From a virus, in IMG/VR virus record IMGVR_UViG_3300020438_000078, positions 1 through 43,195 of that record: a stretch of DNA of 43,195 nucleotides; one strand, written 5' to 3'. Position 1 is the stretch's first letter. Each line of letters begins with the position of its first letter. The notes under the pieces are model-generated. The model did not search any database. It was not told the origin of the DNA and was given only the letters and a program-made list of their open reading frames with translations. Of the stretch, positions 1-7,755 are shown in pieces. The translations under genes were made by a program, and so were the position numbers.

Positions 1-519
1 ACTACTCCAACATTAACGATTGGAGATGCCGGTGCGGAAGATACAAAAATAGTTTTTGATGGAAATGCACAAGATTTCTATATTGGACTAGACGATTCAG
101 CAGATGACTTACTAATCGGACTCGGTTCCGCAGTAGGAACTACACCCGCTATAAGTATTGACGAGAATCTAGTTACTAAGGCAACAGCTTATGCTGATAC
201 TTATCTTGCACCTACAAGTTCATCTAATGCTACTACTATTAACTGTAGGGGAGGAAATTATTTCAAACATACACTAACAGAGAATACTACATTTACATTC
301 TCTAATCCTCCTGCAAGTGGAACTGGCTTTTCTTTTATCCTGCATTTGATACAGGATTCTACCGCAAGGACAGTCACGTGGCCTAACTCAGTAGACTGGG
401 CATCGGCAACAGCACCAACGATTTCAACAGGAAACGGAGATGATGATTTCTTCGTATTTGCAACTTCAGATGGCGGAACAATCTGGTACGGATTTACCGC
501 AGGGCAGGCAATGGCATAA
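1..519 (+). CDS. Phage tail-fibre/structural protein, C-terminal part
   Basis: The reading frame is open from the first base of the window and stops with TAA at 517-519, so only the last 172 residues are present and the start lies upstream. The protein is rich in Thr, Ser, Gly and Asn. It has short beta-strand-like stretches such as FVFATSDGGTIWYGF before the end GQAMA. This style is typical of the distal parts of marine phage tail fibres, often ending in a carbohydrate- or receptor-binding fold. The stop overlaps the next start as TAATG, so the two genes are translationally coupled. The structural role is inferred from composition and neighbours; no catalytic motif is visible. Confidence 0.75.
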   Translation, partial: TTPTLTIGDAGAEDTKIVFDGNAQDFYIGLDDSADDLLIGLGSAVGTTPAISIDENLVTKATAYADTYLAPTSSSNATTINCRGGNYFKHTLTENTTFTFSNPPASGTGFSFILHLIQDSTARTVTWPNSVDWASATAPTISTGNGDDDFFVFATSDGGTIWYGFTAGQAMA

Positions 520-2846
520 TGAGTAGAACCGCACACAAATTGATGGCAAGTTCAGGTGGTGGAGACGAGGACGTAATAAAACAGTCTTTGATGTTTGATC
601 GAGCCTCTTCCTCCAAACTAACTTGGAACCCCGGTGGTGGAGCTACTAGCTACAGAAAATGGACATTTAGTGCGTGGGTCAAAAGAACAAAGCTTGGTAC
701 TACTCAAATAATTTTTGGCAGCTATAGCGGGTCAGGAAACAGTGACCAAGATTATAATATTTTATATTTTGGTAGTGATGATACGTTACGTTTCGGGGCG
801 TACACTCAGGATTTTATAAAAACTAATCGTAAGTTCCGTGATGTTGGTGCTTGGTATCATATCGTGTTAGTTGCTAATACTTTGGATGTTACAACGGCAA
901 GTGAAAGACTTAGGATGTACATTAATGGAGTAGAAGAAACTTCTTTTGCAACTACTAACTACCCTGCTGAAGATTATAATTTAGGAGTACTACGAGGTAA
1001 TCCGCATTATTTAGGTTGGACAAACAGCACTCATTATTATGATGGCTACATGGCTGAAGTCTATCTTATTGACAGTCTTCCTCTTACACCAAGTTCATTT
1101 GGAGAAACAGATTCTGAGACAGGACAGTGGATTCCAAAAGAATATGAAGGGACTTTTCCTGGAGAGAGTACTTATGTGAAATTTGTATCAGGTGCTATTG
1201 GAACTGACAGTTCGGGCAATAGTAATACTTGGACAGCATCTAATCTAGCAAATTCAGATGTCATGCTTGATACGCCTAATAATAACCACTGTACCGTCAA
1301 TTCATTAGACGGCTCTGGAAATTTAACTACAAGTCAAGGAAACACAAAGTTTCATGCTAGTGACACAAATAGAGTGTGTATTAAAGGAACTTTTGGAGTA
1401 ACTTCTGGAAAATGGTATTACGAGTATACAGATGCAGCCTCTTCATCAGGGAGTGTTGGAGTAGTAAATGCTTATGCGACTTCGTTAGTATCAGACGGTA
1501 TGGTAGGTAATTCTTCGTTTGGTTGGGCAGTAAATAATGACGGTGCTAAAGAAAATGGCAACTCAGAAACTGCTAGTTATATGGCTTCTTTTACAACTGG
1601 GGATGTAATCGGTGTTGCTCTTAATATGGACGATGGAGAAATAACTTTTTACAAAAACGGTAGTAGTGCTGGTGTAGCATTTAACAACCTATCTGGCAAA
1701 GGTGCAATTTTTCCTGCTGTTTGTACAGGCTCACATTCAGGTGCGTTTGATACATTAAACTTTGGACAGATGTCCTTTGCACATACTCCACCTACTTCAT
1801 ATAAAGCTTGGAATACATCTAACCTACCTACTCCAGCCATCAAAAAACCTTCATTGCATTTTAACCCCCATATCTATACAGGTACAAACAACACTAACGC
1901 AATCACGGGGGTTGGGTTTCAGCCAGATTTAGTGTGGGTAAAGCAGAGAGATGTTGCTTACAACCATCAGTTACATGATGCGGTAAGAGGTGCGGCAGCG
2001 GGTCTTTTAATGTCCGACAATAATGCAGGGGAAAACTCTAGTTATCCAATCGCAAGTTTTGACTCAGACGGGTTTACTCCAGCGTCAGGAAATGTAACAG
2101 GGCTAAACACCGGATCAATGGTGGGATGGTTTTGGAAAGCAAATGGTTCTGGAAGTGCAAACACAGACGGATCAACAAATACTACTTCAACAAGTGCAAA
2201 CACAACTGCTGGTTTTAGTATTATTGACGTAGTGGGAACAGGGTCATCAACAACTTATGGACATGGGCTTGGGGTTGTGCCTAAAGTTTATATTGTAAAA
2301 CTTACAAGTGGTACAGGTTCTTGGTATGTACAAACGTCTGCTTTAGACGGTGGTTGGGATTACCTGGTGTTAGATACTGATGTACCATCAGCTTCAATGA
2401 CCGCTACAGCACCTACATCTAGTGTTATTACTGGAAATATAACAAATACCGCAACTGCTATTTATTACGCTTGGGCAGAAGTTGAGGGTTTTAGTAACTT
2501 TGGCACTTACACAGGAAACGGCTCTACTAATGGCCCATATGTTAACACAGGTTTTCGACCCAGTCTTGTTATGTATAAAGGAACAACTGATCTGCCGGGC
2601 AAAACAAATGAAGCAGGTAGATGGCAAGTATTAGATACTAAAAGAGATCCATCTAATGTAGCAGATAATGGATTAAGTTGGAACTATACTAATGTCGAAA
2701 ATTCAGGCAGTGGATATTGGGATATAGATATACTTAGTAATGGATTTAAGCTAAGAACAACAGAAGTAGAAACAAACGGTAGTGGAGGTATATTTTTCTA
2801 TATGGCCTTTGCCGAATCCCCCTTCAAATATGCTAATGCAAGATAA
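519..2846 (+). CDS. Tail-fibre-like protein with LamG/concanavalin-like and SPRY-like domains
   Basis: A 775-residue protein starting at the ATG inside TAATG. Residues about 25-195 read like a LamG/concanavalin A-like lectin domain (LMFDRASSSKLTW near 25, FSAWVKR, YHIVLVANT, RMYINGVEE, YDGYMAEVYLID). Residues about 285-420 look like a SPRY domain (GVTSGKWYYEY, GWAVNNDG, DVIGVALNMDDGEITFYKNG). The C-terminal third contains repeated phage-type modules (GFQPDLVWVKQ, GFRPSLVMYKG), ending in FYMAFAESPFKYANAR. Such lectin-like modules usually bind cell-surface glycans, so a role in host recognition is likely. The next gene follows after 12 bp with an AGGAG ribosome-binding site. Confidence 0.8.
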   Translation: MSRTAHKLMASSGGGDEDVIKQSLMFDRASSSKLTWNPGGGATSYRKWTFSAWVKRTKLGTTQIIFGSYSGSGNSDQDYNILYFGSDDTLRFGAYTQDFIKTNRKFRDVGAWYHIVLVANTLDVTTASERLRMYINGVEETSFATTNYPAEDYNLGVLRGNPHYLGWTNSTHYYDGYMAEVYLIDSLPLTPSSFGETDSETGQWIPKEYEGTFPGESTYVKFVSGAIGTDSSGNSNTWTASNLANSDVMLDTPNNNHCTVNSLDGSGNLTTSQGNTKFHASDTNRVCIKGTFGVTSGKWYYEYTDAASSSGSVGVVNAYATSLVSDGMVGNSSFGWAVNNDGAKENGNSETASYMASFTTGDVIGVALNMDDGEITFYKNGSSAGVAFNNLSGKGAIFPAVCTGSHSGAFDTLNFGQMSFAHTPPTSYKAWNTSNLPTPAIKKPSLHFNPHIYTGTNNTNAITGVGFQPDLVWVKQRDVAYNHQLHDAVRGAAAGLLMSDNNAGENSSYPIASFDSDGFTPASGNVTGLNTGSMVGWFWKANGSGSANTDGSTNTTSTSANTTAGFSIIDVVGTGSSTTYGHGLGVVPKVYIVKLTSGTGSWYVQTSALDGGWDYLVLDTDVPSASMTATAPTSSVITGNITNTATAIYYAWAEVEGFSNFGTYTGNGSTNGPYVNTGFRPSLVMYKGTTDLPGKTNEAGRWQVLDTKRDPSNVADNGLSWNYTNVENSGSGYWDIDILSNGFKLRTTEVETNGSGGIFFYMAFAESPFKYANAR

Positions 2847-2858
2847 TAGGAGAAAATA

Positions 2859-3368
2859 ATGTATGCAATAGTAAAAGACGGAGCAATTACTCAGACTGCT
2901 ACAACAGTTCAGAAATTGTTTCCAAACACATCGTTCCCTAGCAGACCTAATACTGAGTTTCTTAACGAAAATAATGTTAAAGATGTGGTTAATGCGGAAC
3001 AAAAAGATAGAGTATATTATTTTGTTAGTCCAGGAAATATAGAATTAGTAGACGGAGTACCGACTCAAAAGTACACTAATACTGCTAAAGTTCTAAATGA
3101 TGTTACGGAAGATGGTGTGACTACTCCTGGCTTAAAAACCGTTACAACTAATAAAGTAAAAATTAATGCTGGACAACTACTATCCCACACTGATTGGATG
3201 GTTATTAGAAAGTATGAAAGAGATGTAGCAATTCCTTCAGCTACCGTAACTTATCGAGCAGCAGTAATTACTGAATGTGCAAGACTAGAAAGCGCAATAG
3301 CAGGAGCCGGGGATGTGGATGCATTAGCAACAGTAATGAATGCACAGAATTGGCCAGAGGAGCCCTAA
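2859..3368 (+). CDS. Probable tail-fibre assembly chaperone-like protein
   Basis: A 169-residue protein preceded by AGGAGAAAATA. The C-terminal half (about 108-169) contains LSHTDWMVIRKYERDVAIPS and TVTYRAAVI, followed by a short helix and MNAQNWPEEP. This pattern (L.xTDW.vir..e....ips....YR..vi) resembles the tail-fibre assembly chaperone group (DUF4376/phage_tail_APC-like) normally encoded beside fibre genes. It sits between two fibre genes, which fits a role in folding or attaching them. The N-terminal half has no recognisable motif. The assignment rests on pattern similarity and location. Confidence 0.6.
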   Translation: MYAIVKDGAITQTATTVQKLFPNTSFPSRPNTEFLNENNVKDVVNAEQKDRVYYFVSPGNIELVDGVPTQKYTNTAKVLNDVTEDGVTTPGLKTVTTNKVKINAGQLLSHTDWMVIRKYERDVAIPSATVTYRAAVITECARLESAIAGAGDVDALATVMNAQNWPEEP

Positions 3369-5009
3369 GTGGCATATTCTAAAGCTAGGAGACTAGCTAA
3401 TCTAATGTCGACAGCTTCGGATGAAGTTCCTGCAGGGAAAAGAACCTTAGCAGATGATGCGGTCACTACAGCTAAAATAGCTGATGATGCTATTACTTCT
3501 GCACTTATAGCTGATGATGCTATTACTTCTGCACTTATAGCTGATGATGCTATTACTTCTGCACTTATAGCTGATGATGCAGTAACAAGTGCTTTAATAG
3601 CAGATGATGCAGTAGTTCAAGCAGCTGTGGCAGATGACGCAATAGATGAAGCTCGTCTACAGATTAGTAACTCTGGTACTAATGGGTACGCACTTACTTA
3701 TCAATCTGGAAATACGGGTAAGTTAACATGGGCTGAGATGACTGCAGGAGTAACTAAAGCTTCCTCTACGCCTAGCGTAGCGGCTGAAGGCACCTTGTTT
3801 TATAATACTAGTACAGATGAACTTTTTTATAGTAACGGCACTTCGTGGCTAAAACTAAGTGCCAATGCTCCTCCTACAGCTACTGGAGGCACAGTTACTA
3901 TACCTACTAAAGAATATGGAGCAAGTCAGAATTATGATTTAGGTACGAATTTCACTGACCTTGATCATACTGATGCAGAATTAGCTTATACGTTATCTTC
4001 TGGCAGTATGCCCACAGGCACTAGTCTTCCCAGTAGTGGAAATAGTGCTCTTACAGGTACTGTAGGTGGTAGTGCAGGTACATTTAACTTTGTTATAACC
4101 GCAACAGATCCTGAAGGAGAGGCCGTAACTCAAGCTTATACTCAAGTAATTACTCGACAGCCTACTGGAGGATCTATTACTACTTCCGGCAGTTATAGAA
4201 TTCATACTTTTACTTCTTCTGGAACCTTTACTACCTATGCGGCTAATATAGCGGTTGAATATCTCATTATAGCTGGTGGAGCTGGTGGAGGTGGTGGATG
4301 GCAAGCTGGAGGCGGCGGTGCAGGCGGTTATCGTACAAATGTATCTGGACAAACTTCTGGTGGTGGAGCAAGTGCTGAAGCTTCTATGACCCTCTCCTCT
4401 GCAGCAGGCTACACAGTAACTGTTGGTGGTGGAGGGGCTAATATGGCCGCCTCCAGCTACGGTACACATGCTGGTGGTAGTGGAACTAATAGTCAGTTTA
4501 ATAGTATTACTTCTCAAGGAGGCGGAGGCGGTTCGTCTTACTGGGATAGCGGTGGAAGCTATAATGGAAGATCAGGTGGCTGTGGAGGTGGAGGTGCTTC
4601 TACAAATAATGGAACAGGTTCTGGAGGATCTGGAACGTCTGGTCAAGGTTATGCTGGTGGTACTGAAGGGGGTTATTCTGCTCCTTACTCAGGAGGAGGC
4701 GGTGGAGGTACTGGAGCTGTTGGTGTTAGTGGTAATACCTCAGGTGGTAATGCCGGAGGTTCTGGAACGTCGTCTAATATTACAGGATCTGCTGTAACTC
4801 GTGGCGGAGGAGGAGGTGCTGGAAATTATAACGGAAGTAATAACATATCAGGAGGTTCTGGAGGCGGTGGATTAGGTCAAAGCTGGACGGGGGGCACTGG
4901 CGGAAATGGATCTTCAAACACTGGTGGCGGTGGTGGAGGTTCTGGTAATAATGGTGCCGCTAGTGGCTCAGGCGGTTCAGGTATAGTAATTGTAAGATAT
5001 ACAGTTTAA
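3369..5009 (+). CDS. Glycine-rich tail fibre/adhesin with ADDAITSALI repeats
   Basis: A 546-residue protein starting with GTG directly after the upstream TAA. Residues about 28-95 are tandem ten-residue repeats (IADDAITSAL type), likely a fibrous shaft. Residues about 165-265 resemble an Ig/cadherin-like domain (ATGGTVTIPTKEYG, NFVITATDPEGEAVTQAY). From about 300 to the end the chain is extremely glycine-rich (GGGG blocks) and closes with SGIVIVRYTV. Gly-rich C-terminal domains of this kind occur in phage adhesins such as the gp38 type and form the receptor-binding tip. The repeated DNA is a possible site of copy-number change and so of host-range variation. Confidence 0.75.
   Translation: MAYSKARRLANLMSTASDEVPAGKRTLADDAVTTAKIADDAITSALIADDAITSALIADDAITSALIADDAVTSALIADDAVVQAAVADDAIDEARLQISNSGTNGYALTYQSGNTGKLTWAEMTAGVTKASSTPSVAAEGTLFYNTSTDELFYSNGTSWLKLSANAPPTATGGTVTIPTKEYGASQNYDLGTNFTDLDHTDAELAYTLSSGSMPTGTSLPSSGNSALTGTVGGSAGTFNFVITATDPEGEAVTQAYTQVITRQPTGGSITTSGSYRIHTFTSSGTFTTYAANIAVEYLIIAGGAGGGGGWQAGGGGAGGYRTNVSGQTSGGGASAEASMTLSSAAGYTVTVGGGGANMAASSYGTHAGGSGTNSQFNSITSQGGGGGSSYWDSGGSYNGRSGGCGGGGASTNNGTGSGGSGTSGQGYAGGTEGGYSAPYSGGGGGGTGAVGVSGNTSGGNAGGSGTSSNITGSAVTRGGGGGAGNYNGSNNISGGSGGGGLGQSWTGGTGGNGSSNTGGGGGGSGNNGAASGSGGSGIVIVRYTV
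3481..3570 (+). repeat. Three perfect 30-bp tandem repeats in a tail-fibre gene
   Basis: The unit CTGATGATGCTATTACTTCT followed by GCACTTATAG occurs three times without mismatch at 3481-3510, 3511-3540 and 3541-3570. Degenerate copies lie on both sides (for example 3571-3600). Each unit encodes the ten-residue shaft repeat. Perfect identity among inner copies while outer copies have diverged suggests recent expansion. Confidence 0.95.
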
Positions 5010-5048
5010 TACAGGGCTTAGCCCAATATTCCAAGGAGGGAATTTAAT

Positions 5049-5876
5049 ATGAAAAAACTATTGGCTATAGGGCTTATTGCCTTAAGCCTTGGAGCTTGTG
5101 CAAGTACGTCCACTACCGAGTATTATGCGGCAATGGAAAGAGCAGCCTTAGCACAAGCAAAAGTCCAAGAGGCAAGATATAATGCTCTAGGTAGAATTGC
5201 AGGAGAAGGGGACGGGGCAGCAACTGCCGCGGTTATGGCTCTCGCCATGACAAACCAAACTCCTATTATTCCTCAAGCTCAGAAATCAGCAGCTTTACAG
5301 TGGGCTCAAACACTTGCAGGGCCGGTCTCATCTTTGGGGGCTATGTGGTTATCTAATGATGCCACCAAGACCATGGCAAGGTATAGTAGAGATACACAGC
5401 TACATCAGATATCTGCTGATCAGGCAAATACTGAGCAGTTATATGGCATGTTGGGTACTAATTCTACGAATATGACCAACCTAGGATTAGGCGGATTAGG
5501 AGCAGTTGCAAATGTTAGTAACAATGCATTTGATTCGATAAATACAGCAGGAGCACAAACTGTACAGTTAGGATTAGCGGGTTTAACCAATAATGCTAAT
5601 GGTGCAGGTTCTGGCGATATTCTAACAGCAATCAATAATATAAGCTTTCCAAGCTATACAGATAATTTCACTTCTTTAGAGAATTTGATTACTAGTCAAT
5701 TTACTAATACAAATACTCTAATAAATGAGGGATTTGATACTAGTGATCAAAATTTCCTTTATTTAACTAATGGAATAAATAATGGTGGTAAAATCTGGAT
5801 TCCTGGGGTGAATTGTGTAAATGCGGCTAATCCCAGTATTATTGGGTTTGGTACTGTAGTAACTTGTCCGCAATAA
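5049..5876 (+). CDS. Putative lipoprotein at the end of the structural block
   Basis: A 275-residue protein with a strong AAGGAGG ribosome-binding site. The N-terminus MKKLLAIGLIALSLGAC is a lipoprotein signal peptide with lipobox LGAC, so Cys17 would be lipid-modified. The rest is Ala/Asn/Thr-rich with repeated NTN/LTN motifs and no recognised domain. It ends just before a terminator shared with the converging minus-strand genes. A lipoprotein here could be a late virion-associated protein or a superinfection-exclusion factor. The sequence does not decide between these. Confidence 0.75.
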   Translation: MKKLLAIGLIALSLGACASTSTTEYYAAMERAALAQAKVQEARYNALGRIAGEGDGAATAAVMALAMTNQTPIIPQAQKSAALQWAQTLAGPVSSLGAMWLSNDATKTMARYSRDTQLHQISADQANTEQLYGMLGTNSTNMTNLGLGGLGAVANVSNNAFDSINTAGAQTVQLGLAGLTNNANGAGSGDILTAINNISFPSYTDNFTSLENLITSQFTNTNTLINEGFDTSDQNFLYLTNGINNGGKIWIPGVNCVNAANPSIIGFGTVVTCPQ

Positions 5877-5880
5877 AATA

Positions 5881-5898
5881 AAGGGGCTTTCGCCCCTT
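5881..5898. terminator. Bidirectional intrinsic terminator
   Basis: The inverted repeat AAGGGGCTTTCGCCCCTT forms a 7-bp stem with a short loop. It is followed by CTTTT on the plus strand and preceded by A-rich sequence (TAAAATA), which gives a U-run on the minus strand. It sits between converging genes ending at 5876 and 5903, so it can stop both transcripts. Confidence 0.85.
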
Positions 5899-5902
5899 CT
5901 TT

Positions 5903-6487
5903 TCAGAAATTATAAGAAATACCTATAACGGTTTCTTCTGTTCCTATTTGCCCCCCGAGAACATAATTTCCAACTTGTTTAGAAATATTTAAAGCCTGAT
6001 AGGAATCAAATCCTGTTGCTTTTCCATATTCTAATGATATTCCTACTTTTTCAATGAATGGAATTGTGTATATTGCGTTAATAAAGTCCAATTCAGAATT
6101 ATCCAAATCTTTGTAGTATGTTACATCTAAATCCCACATATTCATACCAACATATGCTTCATCGATGTCTTCATACACTTTATCCCACTTATACTTTATA
6201 TACCCCGCTTTGACCCCGATTTTGTCACTAAAATTATGAGATACGCCTGCGAACAGATCGTACTCAACATTAGCGTCATCATCGAAATCAACTTGCGAAG
6301 CCCATGCACCCATCGTAAAAATACCTAATGTTGCTCCAACACCTCCGCTAACAGCAACATTTCCACTGTTTTGAGAGTAACCTCTCCAGACATAGTCCGA
6401 TGAGACTCCTATAGTTCCGCTGAATATTTCACCAGCAAAAACTTGTGTTGGAAGAAACAATAGTAGTGCGACTAGTACTTTTTTCAT
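5903..6487 (-). CDS. Gcw_chp-family outer-membrane beta-barrel-like protein
   Basis: A 194-residue protein with a signal peptide (MKKVLVALLLFLPTQVFA, cleavage after AFA|GEI or near it). Alternating strand patterns follow, beginning GTIGVSSDYVWRGYSQ, and the chain ends with a C-terminal aromatic residue (GISYNF), as in outer-membrane barrels. The opening matches the TIGR02001/Gcw_chp family of proteobacterial proteins (SxDYVxRGxSQ). It is the last gene of the ribonucleotide reductase operon and overlaps the preceding small gene by ATGA. It could alter the host surface during infection; that is inference. Confidence 0.8.
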   Translation of the reverse strand: MKKVLVALLLFLPTQVFAGEIFSGTIGVSSDYVWRGYSQNSGNVAVSGGVGATLGIFTMGAWASQVDFDDDANVEYDLFAGVSHNFSDKIGVKAGYIKYKWDKVYEDIDEAYVGMNMWDLDVTYYKDLDNSELDFINAIYTIPFIEKVGISLEYGKATGFDSYQALNISKQVGNYVLGGQIGTEETVIGISYNF

Positions 6488-6639
6488 TTTTCTTCCTCTG
6501 CGGATTCCATTTCAGGCTGCATTTGTTCTGCAGCTTGTCCTTGGATGCTTTGAATAAGATTCATACTTAACTTGGCAGGAAGTTCCCCCAAGCCTTGAAG
6601 AATAATATTCACTTCTTCTACTTTAAATTCAAGCTTCAT
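6484..6639 (-). CDS. Small conserved-style phage protein, 51 aa
   Basis: A short gene between nrdB and the Gcw_chp gene, with ATGA overlaps at both ends (its ATG at 6639-6637 overlaps the nrdB stop; its TGA at 6486-6484 overlaps the next ATG). The product starts MKLEFKVEEVNIILQGLGEL and contains a helix with KLSMNLIQSIQGQAAEQ before an acidic tail. Such tight coupling argues that it is translated. No function is recognised. Confidence 0.75.
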   Translation of the reverse strand: MKLEFKVEEVNIILQGLGELPAKLSMNLIQSIQGQAAEQMQPEMESAEEEK

Positions 6640-7595
6640 TTAAAAATATCCTGCCAGTTCCCTGTCGTGCTAGCACGAGAGTATTCCGTGGCTCTGTTTT
6701 CAAAGAAATTAGTGTGCTCAACCCCGTTTAACATGTAATCTAACCATGGCAAGGGATTTTGCTCACTCCCAAATATCTTTTTCATACCAAGACCTAATAA
6801 ACGTCTATCTGCAATATATCGAATATATTCTTTTATTTGTTCTGGTGTTAGATCAGGTACTTCTGCACCCTCAAAACATAAGTCAATAAAAGCATCTTCT
6901 AGTTCCACAGTTCTTTCTGCAGCACAGTATATTTCATACTTTAGATCATCTGTCCATAGCTCTGGATTTTCTTTTATGAAAGTTCTGAATAACTGAGACA
7001 TTCCTTCAACGTGTAATGTTTCATCACGCACAGACCATGTGACAATTTGACCCATACCTTTCATAAGGTTATGTCGAGGAAAGTTAAGCAAGATAGCAAA
7101 ACTACTAAATAGCTGCACCCCCTCGGTAAATGCCGAATAAATTGCCATTGTTTTAGCAATATCTATCGGAGTTTCCATACCAAAATTACTAAGATGCTCA
7201 TGTTTTGCTAACATTTCTTTATGCTCGAAGAATTTTCGGTATTCATGATCCCCAAACCCTAATGTTTCTAAGAGTAGGGAATACGCTTCCTGGTGTACAG
7301 CTTCCATTGCTGCAAAAGCAGACAACATCATTCGTACTTCAGGTTGTTTAAATGTAGGCAAATAATGTGTTGCATACCCACAACAAACATCAACATCTGC
7401 TTGAGTAAAAAACCTAAATATTTGCGTAATTAATTTCTTATTCTCAGGTGTAAGTCTATCCCGATAATCTTTTAGATCATCTGCAAGATTAACTTCATCT
7501 GGAAGCCAATGCATATGTTGTTGCGTTTTGTAATGCTCAAACGCCCAAGGATATGCAAAAGGCTTATAATATTCTCTTTCTTCTAGTAAGCTCAT
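6636..7595 (-). CDS. nrdB: Ribonucleoside-diphosphate reductase class I, beta subunit
   Basis: A 319-residue beta subunit. The metal ligands and radical site are all visible: Asp67, Glu98 and His101 with Tyr105 (MEAVHQEAY, same spacing as E115/H118/Y122 of E. coli NrdB), Glu158, and Glu192/His195 (RDETLH). It builds the di-iron tyrosyl radical used by NrdA to make dNTPs in the cytoplasm. The length is shorter than E. coli NrdB (376) but normal for phage. It lies downstream of nrdA in the same transcript. The intact Tyr suggests an ordinary Fe-Tyr cofactor. Confidence 0.95.
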   Translation of the reverse strand: MSLLEEREYYKPFAYPWAFEHYKTQQHMHWLPDEVNLADDLKDYRDRLTPENKKLITQIFRFFTQADVDVCCGYATHYLPTFKQPEVRMMLSAFAAMEAVHQEAYSLLLETLGFGDHEYRKFFEHKEMLAKHEHLSNFGMETPIDIAKTMAIYSAFTEGVQLFSSFAILLNFPRHNLMKGMGQIVTWSVRDETLHVEGMSQLFRTFIKENPELWTDDLKYEIYCAAERTVELEDAFIDLCFEGAEVPDLTPEQIKEYIRYIADRRLLGLGMKKIFGSEQNPLPWLDYMLNGVEHTNFFENRATEYSRASTTGNWQDIFK

Positions 7596-7604
7596 TAAAT
7601 TCCT

Positions 7605-7736
7605 CTACCAGTGGTGTACCACTCCCGACATTATAAAAAAGCAAGTTATAAAATTAATTAGTACTACTACTGTTCTTATAACTGCTACTAAATCTGCTTC
7701 TTCGGAGTCTTCTGAGGCTTTTTCGCCCAAAGACAT
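7605..7736 (-). CDS. Possible small membrane protein between nrdA and nrdB, 43 aa
   Basis: Between nrdA and nrdB there is a short frame starting MSLGEKASEDSEEADL, followed by one hydrophobic segment (VAVIRTVVVLINFITCFFIM). An in-frame Met further upstream would overlap the nrdA end. Another short frame starting at the ATG near 7748 has a better-spaced AGGGG site but encodes a Ser/Arg-rich sequence of random appearance. I favour the membrane protein because of the clear transmembrane pattern. The start and even the reality of the gene are uncertain. Confidence 0.4.
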   Translation of the reverse strand: MSLGEKASEDSEEADLVAVIRTVVVLINFITCFFIMSGVVHHW

Positions 7737-7755
7737 TGCCCATAGTTTCCATAGT

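Noticed and set aside
3993-4797. Long opposite-strand and shifted frames in the glycine-rich fibre gene
   Set aside because: They arise from the biased GGN codon run and have Ser/Thr- or Val/Leu-only composition.
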